Shown in pieces: positions 21,876 through 34,069 of a stretch of 64,000 nucleotides of DNA. Position 1 is the first letter of the stretch, and each line of letters opens with the position of its first letter. The translations under genes were made by a program, and so were the position numbers. The notes beneath the pieces were generated by a model. The model made no database searches, was not told the DNA's origin, and saw only the letters and a list, made by a program, of their open reading frames with translations. Source of the DNA: Ditylenchus dipsaci. Taxonomy: Eukaryota > Nematoda > Chromadorea > Rhabditida > Anguinidae. The stretch is taken from positions 868,001 through 932,000 of the forward strand of contig SADC01001280.1 in the NCBI GenBank assembly GCA_004194705.1, written 5' to 3'.

Positions 21876-24816
21876 CAGTGTTTCCAATAATGACAGTGAC
21901 ACTGACAGTGACAGTGACACTGACAGTGACATCAAAGTGTCAGTGTCACTGTCCTGTCAATGTCACTGTCATTCTAAAAATGCGCATTTTCAAAATGACA
22001 GTGACACTGACAGTGACACTGACACTTCGATGTCACTGTCAGTGTCACTTTCACCCATGTGTCACTGTCACACTGACGTCACTGTGACATTTTTGACGTC
22101 ATGGCCACTGTTTTAATTACGTACTAACAATATTCTTCTATTTTTCCGAAACTTTATTTACGGAAAGGGGAATCAAACGTGGACAAAAATAGAAGATGCG
22201 CTACTCCTCATAAAGAACATATTGCAAGAAACAGTCAATTTTGCATTCAACAGCTCAAACTCAGTTCGATTTTTGACTCCTTTGGTTGAAAGGCCGGCCA
22301 GTGAAAAAATTCGTTCTATGGGCGCGCTCGTCACGGGAACACTCAAGACTTCTAATGCGAACGCTGCAAGATTATGAAATTCCTAGAAAAATAACCTTGA
22401 TTAACCTATATATTGTATGTTATTTGAGCAAACCGTGTTCATTCTAGTTGACCAGTAGGAAACAGCATCAACTTCTGCTACCCGAACATTTTGCAGAGCT
22501 TTCATAATCCACGACTTTGAGTGACTTGTGGGCCTTCTAGACGTTTCTTGCTGCCTCTGCTTCATGTTGTCGATAAGGACATCAAGTGTAGCATTTGAAT
22601 CATTTGGCCGGTTTTCTTGATTCGTGACTTCTGAGCAGCTAGGGAGCTAAAAACAGTGCTAAAGAGAACAACAAACGCAACTAAAACACCATTTGATTTA
22701 TCCATTCAGCGGCCATCCTGAGTTCAGAATCATTCAAAGCATTAGAAGTCGATGGATCAAGAGCAGTAGCAATTGTGAAGAGTTGATCGAAGCAAGTCCT
22801 GTCCTTTGACAGCACACATGCAAATCTTCTTTGATCGAAGACAGAACTCTCAACGATCTCTCACCCTAAAATACCGTTTTCTTACAGAAGTCACTCAGAT
22901 AAAAAAAAACCGCAGTCTCTTCAAGCGAATATTGTAAGGCTCTGATATATTCCAACACATGAGAAATCGTTACACTCTTTTCAGCTTGAATGCGTTTGAG
23001 TACCGCAACAAAAGGACGGAATATTTGCAGAATGACTTGTAACTCCTAAAAAACAGTAGCAAAGCACGACCAAAAGACAAGACCGTTACATGTATTTCCT
23101 CTGCTGTGGGCATCAATGTTTTCAGTGACTGAATTTCTCCCAAAGACTGTTTGACTTCCAAAAACTGTCTTATAACCTCAATCAGCGATCCCCAACGTGT
23201 AGTCGACGGCAGTTTAACTGTAGCTCCACACCGCTCATGCAACTCCTGTAAAGAATCCAGTCAAAAACAGAGCCAAAATAATACTAGAATACATACCTTC
23301 TTCAATTTAGGAGAAATTTTCACCTTCTTGACAACATGCATGATTTTTTTGTAACCGGAGAAGAAAATCACGTCATCCTTGAAGAATTTCAGAATTACAA
23401 GCTGCAGCGAATGAGCAAAGCAACTGATTCTTTGTGGAAACGCTTCACTGAAAAAAGACCGTAAATACCCTGCATACAAACAAATAGAAAACTCACAGCA
23501 AAATAGATTCATCTGGTATGTTTGACAAGTTTCCCTCATCATAATCCTCATCATCCACATATTAGGTGTTGAAGTCAACTGAAATAAATTTTAGTCACGA
23601 TAATTGAAAAGTATTACTCACTTATCTGGATGTCTTTAAAAGCGGCAAGGACATTGGAACCATTGTCCGTGACAATCTTGAAAATACTGTCCAAGCTTAG
23701 ATCAAATTTTCCCAAAAGTTCTTCAGTCGCAGTGAGTATATTTTCGGCAGTGTGATCCTTGTCCATCTCCCGCAGACCAAGGAACATTCTTTCAAGCCGA
23801 CTTCTTCTCACAAAATGTAATGTTACGCCTAAATTTTATCCATGAAAACCATGCATGAAAAAATAACGAAAAAGCTCACCCAAATAAGCATGTTTATAGG
23901 ACTCATCTGTCTACAAGTCTAGAGTGATAGATGGCCTTATTGTAAGATCTTTGATACACTTTTTCATCAGAACTTCCATCGATATTTAGCGTTACACAAG
24001 TTTATTCTTCAAGGTCGAGTTACTCTTTAGAAGCTGAGAGATTCATGAAGTAAAATATAGGTGAAAACTTGAAGCATACCGTGTACTGCTTGTTCATTAG
24101 ATACAAAACTTCTGCATTGGTGGTTTTGTAAACACATTCAGCGAGAGCGATGGCATTGCAAAACATCCCCAAATGCTGAGTCAAGTTGAGCTAATCTTAA
24201 ATATATGCTAGACATGTATAAGACTTACGTTAAGAAAATTTTGACAGAAAAATAACTTCTAACTGTAGCCTTGCACAAGGCTGAGTTGGCAGTGATGTGA
24301 TGTCTTTGTGTTTCGAATCCAGATGTCGCCGAAGAACTGTCGTTGAATTGGTCATCTCCTTTACAAAAAAATATTCATAGAAAATAACTTAAAGAGCACT
24401 AACCTCTTGACAAACATTGCATCTTGCTTTTTTGAGTCCATTTAGTTGAGTGAAATTTTGCCATACTATGTCGAGCTTCTTCTTTTTTGCCGTAACTGGA
24501 CTGTCGAGAGAGTTGGCATCCGATTGCAAGTTCTCCATCTTAGTATCTATAAACAAAAGGTATTTGAAAAAGGAAATTTCAGAGATGTCAATTGACGTCA
24601 CTGTAGTCAGTGTGACAGTGACACTGACAGTGACAATGACAGTGACATTGAAGTGTCAGTGTCACTGTCAGTGTCACTGTCATTTTGAAAAAGCGCATTT
24701 TTAAAATGACAGTGACACTGACACTGACATCAAAGTGTCACTGTCATTGTCACTGTCAGTGTCACACTGACTATAGTGACGTCAGTGTCACTGTCACACA
24801 AAAATCGGAACCCCTG
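21876..24816 (-). mobile_element. hAT transposon with mirrored CAGTGACA arrays (2941 bp)
   Basis: A perfect 8 bp duplication CTCCCACC flanks it (21868-21875, 24817-24824). Terminal repeats are CAGTGTTTCC and CAGGGGTTCC read inward. Just inside each end lies a roughly 200 bp array of CACTGACAGTGA-type words (21889-22086, 24598-24798). The transposase is on the minus strand. Confidence 0.9.
22160..24538 (-). CDS. hAT transposase (BED finger), exons interrupted
   Basis: The start at 24538 opens a BED zinc finger: VWQNFTQLNGLKKARCNVCQ with the C-x2-C pair. Further segments follow in order: SLDSIFKIVTDNGSNVLAAF (catalytic-core Asp region, about 23690), FAHSLQLVILKFF (about 23410), TTRWGSLIEV (about 23190) and the C-terminal dimerisation motif APIERIFSLAGLSTKGVKNR (about 22320-22260). 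Short introns are likely between segments; several joins are out of frame. It may be recently active because the flanking duplication is perfect. Confidence 0.75.
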
Positions 24817-24825
24817 CTCCCACCT

Positions 24826-24866
24826 GGATTCGAACCAGCGACCCTAAAATGACTTGGTCACCTGTG
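24826..24866 (-). repeat. tRNA-like 3' half at the hAT insertion site
   Basis: Minus strand reads GTCGCTGGTTCGAATCCA, a box B/T-arm. It abuts the 8 bp duplication of the hAT element, so the element landed beside a tRNA-like repeat. Confidence 0.4.
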
Positions 24867-24869
24867 TTT

Positions 24870-25315
24870 GTTTTGCTTAATTTACCAATAATTTACCAAT
24901 AAAGCCAAAAACTCAAAAAAGCGTCGCAGAGCTTCACCTCCATAATACTATATTTAGATTTTCTATTATTTCCGTCACTGCCTTTTAATTTTTAGATTTT
25001 TCTTTTTTAAGGTTTTTTTTGAATTTAAGGTTTTTCCTTTTATTAGAACCTCAAATCTTCAGAACTTTTGATATTTCAGGTCAATTGTGTCTGTCGGCTA
25101 TCAAGTCAAAAAAACTTTCGGCGCTCAAAACTCAATAAGCCCTTGATCGAAAAACAATTTTTTTAAAACCTATAATGTAATGCTCAAGTCTCAAAGTAAT
25201 GCTCAAGCTAAGTCTGCGTAGCTCATGGCACTTAAAAAACGCAAAAAAACAAATTATAAAATCTTGATTTTAGGCTGAGATATAGGTCTATGAGGAGGGC
25301 CGTTATATACAGTCG
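24870..25315. other. No gene; MITE debris
   Basis: AT-rich; the last 30 bp hold GGGCCGTTATATACAGTCG, the broken end of a pogo-type MITE into which the MULE inserted. Confidence 0.5.
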
Positions 25316-25329
25316 ATGCTTTATATAAC

Positions 25330-28300
25330 GCAAATCCTTTTTCTTGCATCAGATTTACTTTTTTTGCATCAGAAATACTTTTTTTGCATCAGATATACTT
25401 TTTTTGCATCAGATTTTTTTGCATCAGAAATACTTTTTTTGCATCAGATATACTTTTTTTGCATCAGATTTACTTATTCTTGCATCAGATCTGTTTTTGG
25501 ATCAAAAATACTTCTTTTTGCATCAGATTCACTTCTTTTTGCATCAGATAGGCTGTTGTGCAGTGTTGCTCCAATAATGGCCTCATTTTTCAGTGTCAAT
25601 ATGGACTTTTCAAATTTGGATGATGCCAGTATGCATTCTGTTCAGCAAAGGTCGTTGATAAGTGCTGAATCTGAAGTAGAAGCATCTCCGTCTCCGAAGC
25701 GCACTCGCCGAGGTGTCAAAAATGTCCCAAGGAAGCTTCTCAAAAAATTCTCTAACCAAGCATCGTTTTTGACTTGGTTTGAAGGTGAAAAACCGAAGTG
25801 GAAGCTGTAAGTTGTTCTTGCTTAGAATTTTCAGATATAAATATAAACTTTAGTATTGTGAGCCATCCAAATGGGTCAGTCAAGATGGACACTTACGTTT
25901 GCAAGTTCAGCCGCAAGAAAGGTTACCTTTGCCCAATGAAATGCTACGTTATTTTCGAAAATGATTCAATGGCTGTAAGGGTTGAAACGTCTATTGGAGA
26001 ACATCGGGACGTAGAGGGTGAAGAAGCCAGTACACTTTGTGAGCAAGTCAAAATTCGAATCCAAGAAGGTTTGGCCAACAAACAGACAGCACTTCAAATA
26101 TTGAAGAAGATGGCTGATGTAAGAAGATTGGTTTATTAGCATTTTTCTCACATTTTAGTTGTTAAGGATGATTGGCCAAATATTCCTACTCAAAAGCAGG
26201 TCGAAAATCTCTTGTGGCGAGAGCGTCGAAAGCAGCATCCAGAGATGGAAAAGATGACAGCTGAAGATCTCAAACAATACGCTCTGAGAATGAATCAAGT
26301 TCCAGTGGATCTGGATGAAGTCTACGTCGTCGGATTTCATGTGTTAATCGCCTCCGCAAAAGCTGAGCTTTCACGTTGTCTGGTCTACTCCACGTCTAAT
26401 GAAAAGACTTAAAAATCAGACCCTTTTCCAAGTAATTTTTTATCACATCAAAGTTCTTTGGATTCTCTTTTTCAGATTGATTCCACGTACAAATTGGTGT
26501 GGGCTGCTTTCCCGTACAAGTTTTTGGGTTTCTGATGTTGAAAAGAAGTTCTTTCCACTGGATTGGCTATTGGTTCTGGCGAAAATATCGACACTTATAA
26601 GCGAATCATTCAAACTATTTATGAAGGCAATGAAAGATCGTGTGCAGCAGTATTGGCGGATGGATGTCAGGCCATATCCACAGGTAACTGCTCAAATTTG
26701 TATCTTTTAAAGTTAAATTGAAATTTCGAGCTGTTGAAAGTGTTCTTCCTTGCGCTATTCGTCTGATGTGTTGGGCACACGTCAAGAATCGCAATGTTGA
26801 CAGAAAATTGAAGACAATACAAAGCTCTGCGGTCAGAAAAGAAATCGAGTCGGACATTTTCCTTTTGCAAGAATAGATAACCCGAGAAGCTTTCCAATTA
26901 GGTTATCAAGTTTTTTTCAGCCTAATAGATTAACCGCAAAGATTTTAGGGGCTGCTTTAATGCTTGAGCGTTGGACACGTGATTTCAGTCGCTTCAGTGG
27001 TGTGATTCAATTCAAAGATTACTTTCAAGAGCAGTGGATCGAAAGCAGAGTTTCTAACTGGTATGAAGCTGCATCAGGGTTCCTCTCTTCGAACAATGGG
27101 CTTGAAGCAATGAACCGAACTATAAAGCAGTGCAATACCCTTCGTCGTCTGCTTCCGTTTGGCCAATTTATCGTAGAAGGAGAAAAGTTAGTGAAGCAGT
27201 GGAGCGTCTCGCCTGACTTTATGGTTAGATAACTTTTCGTATAAAATTTAGTTGTCGTTTTTAGAATCCCTCTTTGGTCTACTCGATTACAAACAACTTG
27301 CTCAAATCTGGTATCTCGTTGTCACAGGAACATAGAAACGCTAAGAAAATAGGACGTTGCTATCTGATTCCAGCAAAAACCACGCCTTATGAATCAGAAT
27401 CAGTTATGAAGGCTTGGATCAGGTGAGTTTTTTTAATGCCTTTCACTCTTTTTCACTTAAATATCGTGTTGCAGAAAGTACCTCTCAGCCGAATTCACAT
27501 CGTGGAAGGATTACAGTGAAGAACGCTATCGTTATCATGTGGTGACTCCAGAACCTGTCTGCTATACCTGCACATGTCGCGATGGAATCAAGAAAAGAGC
27601 TTGCAAACACATGATTTACGGTACTTTTACTAGTAAAAACTTATCCTTTTTGAAAATTTATGTGTTCAGCTATGGTGTTGGATAAGCGCATCCAGGTGCC
27701 TCAAGAGCTTCGAAGTCAAAATATGGATCAAAGAAAGCAGGTTGGAAGACCAAAAAAAGCTAGAAACATGTTAAGATATTGAATTTACAGAAGTCTCATT
27801 TTTCGCCATTGTTATTTTGTTTGTTGTCAGTAAAAAATTTGGTTTCCTCATTTAATCAAACTTCAAAATAAGGCCACTTGAGTAACTCCAAGGGACTGCC
27901 CTGAAGGTGGCCTCATATCGAGCATTTTGCAGATTTTCCTTGACGATCTTGATAGATGTATGTTAATGTAGTTAATTTTACTTGAATAAGTGTACGTATG
28001 TGGTCCGGATAGTGTGTATTCATTTACAAGGTTGTCGACGATTTTACTTCAAAATATGACATATAAATGCAGGTCGATGCAGTCAAACTCCATCGTGAAT
28101 ATCACCATCTGGATACTCCGACTTGGGTACCACTATCTGAGTCGCACACCTGGGTACCACCAACTGGATACCCCACTTGTGTACTCCTGCCTAGGTAAAA
28201 ATATATTGCAGACAATGTTGAGTAAACAGCAAAGAACCGTGAAAATCGTGTAAAAAATTAACGGGAAACTGGTGATCAACCTGAGTACATATCTTGCTCG

Positions 28301-28661
28301 ATCTTCAGTAGTTTGGGTGGTTTAAGATGGTTTGAGAACTGTATAGACTGTATAGCTGTATACTTTGACTGTATAGTTTTATAACTGTATAGTTTGAGAA
28401 CTGTATTGTAGAAAACTGTATATCTGATGCGAAAACAAGTGAATCTGATGCAAAAAGAAGTAAATCTGATGCAAAAAGAAGTATTTCTGATGCAAAAACA
28501 GATCTGATGCAAGAATAAGTAAATCTGATGCAAAAAAAAGTATATCTGATGCAAAAAAGTATTTCTGATGCAAAAAAATCTGATGCAAAAAAAATTATAT
28601 CTGATGCAAAAAAAAGTATTTCTGATGCAAAAAAAGTAAATCTGATGCAAGGAAAAGTACC
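25330..28661 (+). mobile_element. Mutator-like transposon with mirrored GCATCAGAAATAC arrays (3332 bp)
   Basis: The 14 bp direct repeat ATGCTTTATATAAC lies at 25316-25329 and 28662-28675. The ends read inward are similar (CTTTTTCTTGCATCAG, CTTTTCCTTGCATCAG). Each carries an array of about a dozen units TTTTTGCATCAGAWATAC (25343-25553 and 28423-28653) in opposite orientation. MULEs usually make 8-11 bp duplications, so the last few matching bases may be chance. Confidence 0.85.
25577..27782 (+). CDS. MULE transposase with SWIM zinc finger, exons interrupted
   Basis: The N-terminal exon (25577 to about 25803) is Ser-rich with PSPKRTRRG. The next part has KKGYLCPMKCYVIFEN and a helical stretch, then IDSTYKLVWAAFPYKFLGF around 26478-26530, the MULE first-aspartate motif I-D-x-T-Y. 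LSSNNGLEAMNRTIKQ (about 27090) is a MULE/FLYWCH-type C-core motif. CTCRDGIKKRACKHM near 27570-27615 is a SWIM finger (C-x-C-xn-C-x-H), and the gene ends RKQVGRPKKARNML. Introns with GTAAG donors are present, but the join at 26120-26160 is out of phase, so it is degraded or carries indel errors. Confidence 0.75.
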
Positions 28662-28675
28662 ATGCTTTATATAAC

Positions 28676-29094
28676 ATACAATTCTTCGTTTTTTGTAAAA
28701 TAATTTTTTATTTTTGCTTTATTTTTTAATTCTGAGCATACCCGTCCCCTTAAAATTTCGTGCTTGACATTTCTTTTTTTTAGAATTTTTTGTTTCCAAA
28801 GAAATTTCTGAGAAAATGCCTGAAACTCGAAATGTTCACTTCTAGTCTACTGTAGCAAATACGGCATTTCAAAAAATACAGAAAATTAGAAGGTTTTAGA
28901 AAAAATACAGATATTTTAGAATAGTACATCCCAGGCCTGCTTATAAATTATTTGATAGATGTTTTGTTCCACAACGAAGTTATGTTTCCCACATTGTGTC
29001 CATCAGCTATCAAGTAAGACATTGCTTAGTTCAATACGTATATTCTGTCTTTAAATTGCTAAATTGAAAATCTTAATTTTAACTCAATTGATAT
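28676..29094. other. Upstream region of eEF1B
   Basis: AT-rich; no TATA element could be chosen with confidence and no gene is seen. Confidence 0.4.
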
Positions 29095-29100
29095 TTCAGT
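29095..29100 (+). promoter_or_regulatory. Possible spliced-leader acceptor for eEF1B
   Basis: TTTCAG lies 25 bp upstream of the ATG at 29125, with a pyrimidine-rich run before it. In nematodes such a site just upstream of a start codon is typical of trans-splicing. A 5' UTR intron is the alternative. Confidence 0.35.
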
Positions 29101-29124
29101 ATAATCCAAATTTGTGTGTCAACA

Positions 29125-32100
29125 ATGTCAGCTCAATCTCTTCTTTCGGAAGTGCCCTCCAACCTTGCTACCCAGCATGTCATCAAATCTGCAGACCAAC
29201 TGTATTTCAAAGACAAACAGGTGTACACGCAACCACAGACTGAGGTCCTGCATTCAGCAGGTGCCAAGGCTACTGGCTCTGACAACAAGGTAGTTTAAGG
29301 GTTCGACACAAGTTTTAGAGTAAGTAAAACCACCTTCTTGTTCAGGAAAAGTTGACTAGTGGATCCGAGAGTCAGCCACTAAGCGCTGTTTCTACCCTTC
29401 AAAACAAGCTTAAGGAAGGCATTGAAGCAGTCTACAAAACTGTTGACCACGCTCTCCATGGAGATACTACCAGTAAATTTTTCAAAAATAATTTAATCAC
29501 TGATGGAGAAGAGTATTTTGTTCTAGCAACTAGCAATGCATCTTCGACCGATGTTGAAGCTCTGCGCAAAGACGTGGCTAACCTCAAAACTGAGAACCAA
29601 CAGCTGCACAAAGAGATTGCTGAGATTCGCCAAATCTTGCAAAAGGTGAAATACAGTTGTAAAAATCTTTCGGCCCTATTTTACTTACGGTAGCGATTTT
29701 ATAAAGGGATCCCTCTCATGTTTTTTTCAAAAATTTTATACACATATTCTAGTGTAATCTTTTATTTTTGCTGATTGCTGCAGAAATAGTTCGTAAAAGC
29801 TTGGTAGAACAAGAGAAAGCAGTGAATCTGCAAGTAGGGCTAAAATATGTTATCAGGAATCAAAAAGATGTAAAAAAACCATAGGGGTACTTTTTTTAAA
29901 ATCGGTACCTCAAGTAAAATAAGGCCAATCTTTCACATCAATTCATTTTATATATTCTCATTTCATGATCTGTTTTCTAAATCAAAGTTTATTGTTTCTT
30001 AAAAAATTTGTCTTTCATCCATTCCATTTATCCTATTCATGTATCTATCTTTTTTTCAAGGTTTATTTTGTCTGTCTTATTGATTCAGCACCATCAACCT
30101 ATGTCTGGTGTCTTCGCAAGCCTCGGACACAAAGTGCTCATTATGGGCGACGGGAACTTGTCCTTCAGTTTGGCTTTAGCTCGACTTTTACCTGAGGTTA
30201 ATAGTTACAAATTTAAATTCACTGAAATTTTGATATAAAAAGGTTTCAGAAAAGCATCGTGGCCAGCGTGCTCGAATCTCGAGCCCAATTTGTGAGCACA
30301 TATCCATCTGGTCGATACAACTTGAAGCAGCTAGAGTTTTGCCCAAATGTTGAAGTCAGGTTCAGTGTTGATGCTACAAATGTACAAAAAAGCTGGCCTG
30401 TGGAACCAGGCTATTTCACAGGTAAAACAGCAAAATAATTTTACTTGTTACACAATTGAAATTTAGACATCATCATGAACTTCCCACATCATGGAGGCAA
30501 AAGCAACTTCAAGAAGAGCAGAGAATTGATCCATCAAATTTTTTGCTGTCTTTCCCATACTCTGATGACAACAAATGTTACCAGGTTTCACCTGACTCTA
30601 GCCAAGGGACAGTCTGGAGTGAGCCCAAATATGCGAATTCTTCAAACTTTCTGGTAAATAAGATGCCAGAGCACGAAAAGATAGCTGGCAAGTGCTTTAC
30701 ACAGCTGCCATATCAGCTTTACGTGCAGAAAACGTTGAAATATTTTTACCACAACAATTTGTTGGATATCAGCCGGCTGGTTACAAAAACCGAGACCAGA
30801 TGTTCCATAATGAGCAGATGTCTTTGACATTTAGCTTTGTTAAAGTAAGCTCATATTTTAAAAGAATAGTTGAAAAACATTTAAAAAATTACATTTTTAG
30901 TCTTGTGATTTTGATCCGAAGAAAAGATTGACGCTGGGTGAAGCACTATTAATCGAAGCCAAAACGAACTTATTTCCAAATAGAAACATCAACTGCTGCA
31001 CCTATCACTTACTTCGTCCCATATTTCAACACGATATTTCTATCCTTTTTGCCGATTCATTAAATGGAAAGATTGAAGAGTCTCAACACCAACTTTTTAT
31101 TTTGATTCAAGTAAGGATCATAGAAATTTTAAAGTCATCTAAACAAATACGGTTTATTTAAGACACTTGTTGGTCCATTTATTGTTGGGGGGATGAAGTG
31201 ATTGAGCTGCGAACTACCTGTCCCAAGTCTAAACTGCACATCGAATATATAGACTGTGTTGGCAGGGTTGGAGTGTTCCTCTTAGCAAGGAGTTGTGCAA
31301 CCTCTACCAAGAAGACTTGCGTCTTCTAATTCACCAATCTTTCCAATCTTCCGATTGTGGTCTTTCACTATCTTAGTGTCTACTGTTGAATCCATTTGTG
31401 CTGATGTATACCTATGTAACCCAAATCTCTTTTTTGTTTTTAAATTTGTTTTTGCTATCTTTGGTTATATCTTACTAATCTTTTTGATCTTCAATTTTTT
31501 TATCTTTCTAGCTAACAGTTACCTGTGGAGCCGCTACTACACCTGCTGCTCCAGCTGCAGCCCCAGCTACTTCTGCCAAAAGGCTGAAGCTGATGCCGAT
31601 GAAGACTTTGACTTGTTCGGCTCAGAAGGCTCGGAGGACGAGGAGGAGTCTGCGGAGCAGAAACGTGTCCGCGATGAGCGCTTAGCTGCTTATGCTGAAA
31701 AAAAGGTAAAATTTCTTTTGGGCGACGGTCTTTTCGTCCCCGGTCATTTCGTCCCCGGTCATTTCGTCCCCGGTCATTTCGTCCCCGGTCATTTCGTCCC
31801 CTGGCCTTTTCGTCCCCTGACCTTTTCGTCCCCAAAAGCCGCCAATTTGAAATTTTCAAACAGGTTCAAATACTGTGGATAGTAAACACTTTTTTCTTGA
31901 ATTACAGTCATATATTTGTATTTATAAGACCCGTGAGCCTCAGGATGATAGTGTAATCCCCTGGTACCTCCTCTAAATGGGTATCCACCTCCAGAATCCG
32001 AAATATTGGATTTAATTGAAAGTAACTAAAAATTATTGTACCTATCCATAATTGGTTTCTGAACACGGTTTTATAATGCTAAAACATAAGGAACCCCAGT

Positions 32101-33764
32101 TCTGGAGTTTTTTCCTATGAATAGTTTTCTATCCTGTAGGGAATTCACGTGATAGTATGAAGGTTGTAGTACCGAGAAAGTAGTACTTAGTGGTTATAAC
32201 AAGCAGTGACTATGAATCTGTGCTCAGGTGGAAGTGCCTGGGTGGTGCTAGATAGTAATTTCTAGTTAGTGGTACCTAAAGGGCAGTACTTATTAGACAA
32301 TACCCAGATTGTTTATTTAACTATTTTTGCAAAGCATCTGACCATGCTAGCAGTTGGATCATTCGGATCTGCCATGCACCAACTAAACCAAGTGGTCGTC
32401 CACTTGGATCGAATTTTTTTAACGCTATTGGGAAATCCAAAACTTGTTTTTCGCACTAATTCAAGCATTCTAAAGATGGTATGACAGTGCTAAAATTACG
32501 TTTTGCAAGATTTACGAAAACTGTGAAAATACCGTCAAAACGTAGTTTTACTACTGTCAAACCATCTTTAGAATGCTCGAATAGGTACAGAAATAGGTTT
32601 TAGAACCCGAAAACGAAAAAAAAAATTTTGATCCAAATTTCAGGCTATCCAGGTGTATAGCCTATACACCTGACCAGGAGGTACCCACCCTATTTATAGA
32701 GTTGGGTGGGTAAAATTACAATTTTGGTCCTAAAAAACCCAATTCCTGACACAATTTTAAGTTAGAAAAAGTGTTTACTATCCACAGTATTTGAACCTGT
32801 TTGAAAATTTCAAATTGGCGGCTTTTGGGGACGAAAAGGTCAGGGGACGAAAAGGCCAGGGGACGAAATGACCGGGGGACGAAATGACCGGGGACGAAAT
32901 GACCGGGACGAAATGACCGGGGACGAAATGACCGGGGACGAAATGACCGGGGACGAAATGACCGGGGACGAAATGACCTAGTGCCTTTCTTTTACTCTAC
33001 CCATATAAATTAATATATTTTAGTCGAAGAAACCAGGAGTCATTGCCAAATCTTCTGTGATCCTTGACATTAAGCCTTGGGAAGACACTACTAACATGGT
33101 AGAAATGGAAGAGAAAGTGCGAACTATTGAGTTGGACGGTCTTTTGTGGGGAGCAGGTAGGGTTTGCAGTTTGCTTTGTATTTATCTTATTTATATCTTG
33201 ATTTAGCCAAACTGGTTCCTATTGGTTATGGCATCAAAAAGTTGCAAATCGTCTGCACCGTGGAAGATTTGAAAGTCTCCGTAGACGACTTGATTGAGCG
33301 AATCGAAGGGTTCGAAGATCATGTATGTTAATTTTTAAACAAGAAATTTCGGCTCTTTTGCTGTTTAGTGCCGAACTTGATTAACATTGCCTAATTACCT
33401 TAAAATCAGCTCGGAAGACCAATGAATTTTTTTAAATGTTTTTACCGGGCTGAAGCTTTTTTTTTTTTTTCTCTTTTTCTCACTAAATGTTTTTACCGAA
33501 AATTATTTTTCACAAAGATGGTGAAAAAAGGGTTAATGACTTTTCGAAAATAAAAAGATTTTTGAGACAAAAATTGTGACCGACGCATTTTTTTTCTCAA
33601 AAAATACCATAGTGAACTAAATTTTGATAATTCAATGGTCTTCAGCTTGAATTTAAATTACTTTGCAAACAAATTACTATGTTAAGAAATATTAAAATCA
33701 ATACATTTTACAATTTCTGGTTTAGGTGCAAAGTGTGGACGTAGTAGCCTTCAACAAGATCTAA
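29125..33764 (+). CDS. eef-1B: Translation elongation factor eEF1B (beta/delta-type GEF), six exons
   Basis: Guanine-nucleotide exchange factor that recharges eEF1A with GTP during elongation; cytosolic. Exons: 29125-29289, 29346-29645, 31512-31705, 33024-33156, 33207-33322, 33726-33764. Exon 2 carries a leucine-zipper-like coiled coil ([20 protein letters not shown]), typical of the delta type. Exon 3 is an Ala/Pro stretch and then the acidic [18 protein letters not shown] region. Exons 4-6 form the exchange domain: [34 protein letters not shown] and the terminal VDVVAFNKI. One base is missing in the A-run at 31578-31583; with it the sum is exactly 316 codons including the stop. Introns 2 and 3 hold a nested gene and an inserted element. 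A poly(A) signal AATAAA follows at about 33863. Confidence 0.9.
30101..31329 (+). CDS. BMT5-like Rossmann methyltransferase gene nested in eEF1B intron 2
   Basis: Exons of about 30101-30196, 30250-30421, 30467-30654, 30680-30844, 30901-31110 and 31163-31329. [19 protein letters not shown] is the signature of the BMT5-like (DUF2431) domain that binds S-adenosylmethionine in 25S rRNA uridine methyltransferases and FDXACB1. Further motifs are [22 protein letters not shown] (the N-F-P-H motif), TLAKGQSG and [10 protein letters not shown], then [10 protein letters not shown]. The last two exons ([31 protein letters not shown]) are unassigned and could be a degenerate FDX-ACB-like tail. There is at least one frame break near 30655. 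It is on the same strand as its host, so separate transcription or alternative splicing from eEF1B are both possible. Cellular role unproven. Confidence 0.7.
31720..32985. mobile_element. Element with mirrored GGTCATTTCGTCCCC arrays in eEF1B intron 3
   Basis: A perfect 8 bp duplication TTTCTTTT flanks it (31712-31719, 32986-32993). Arrays of CCCCGGTCATTTCGT (31730-31830) and its complement (32825-32977) lie at the ends, followed by a further ~80 bp inverted pair. No transposase. The centre holds an older inverted repeat family (32230-32680). Confidence 0.85.
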
Positions 33765-34069
33765 AGAACTTTATCAATACTGAGCAATGTTTTCTTGACA
33801 CTAAAAACTATAAGTCTATTCAAAGCCTTGAACATTGTTGATTTTTTCACTGAGTTGTTACAAATAAAAAAATTTCTCATAAAATATAATGAAACTATAA
33901 ATTATACATATAACAACAAATGTTTTATGCTATAGGCGATAAGGAATCCCAAAATCATATCCAAAGGCCATTTTGTAAGTAATTTTTTGGCTTGAAAAGA
34001 TAAAAAAAGATTTATTTGCTTCAAATCACAACATTTTAAAATAATAATTTACGAGTCTTTTTCGTGTGT
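33765..34069. terminator. eEF1B 3' region and cuticlin 3' region
   Basis: Convergent gene ends. AATAAA at about 33863 serves eEF1B; on the minus strand TTATTT-rich sequence follows the cuticlin stop at 34070. No gene between. Confidence 0.4.

Noticed and set aside
21889..24798. Arrays of CACTGACAGTGA that could suggest a CRISPR-like or satellite locus
   Set aside because: There are no unique spacers, the arrays are mirrored at the two ends of a hAT element with a perfect 8 bp duplication, and this is a eukaryotic sequence.
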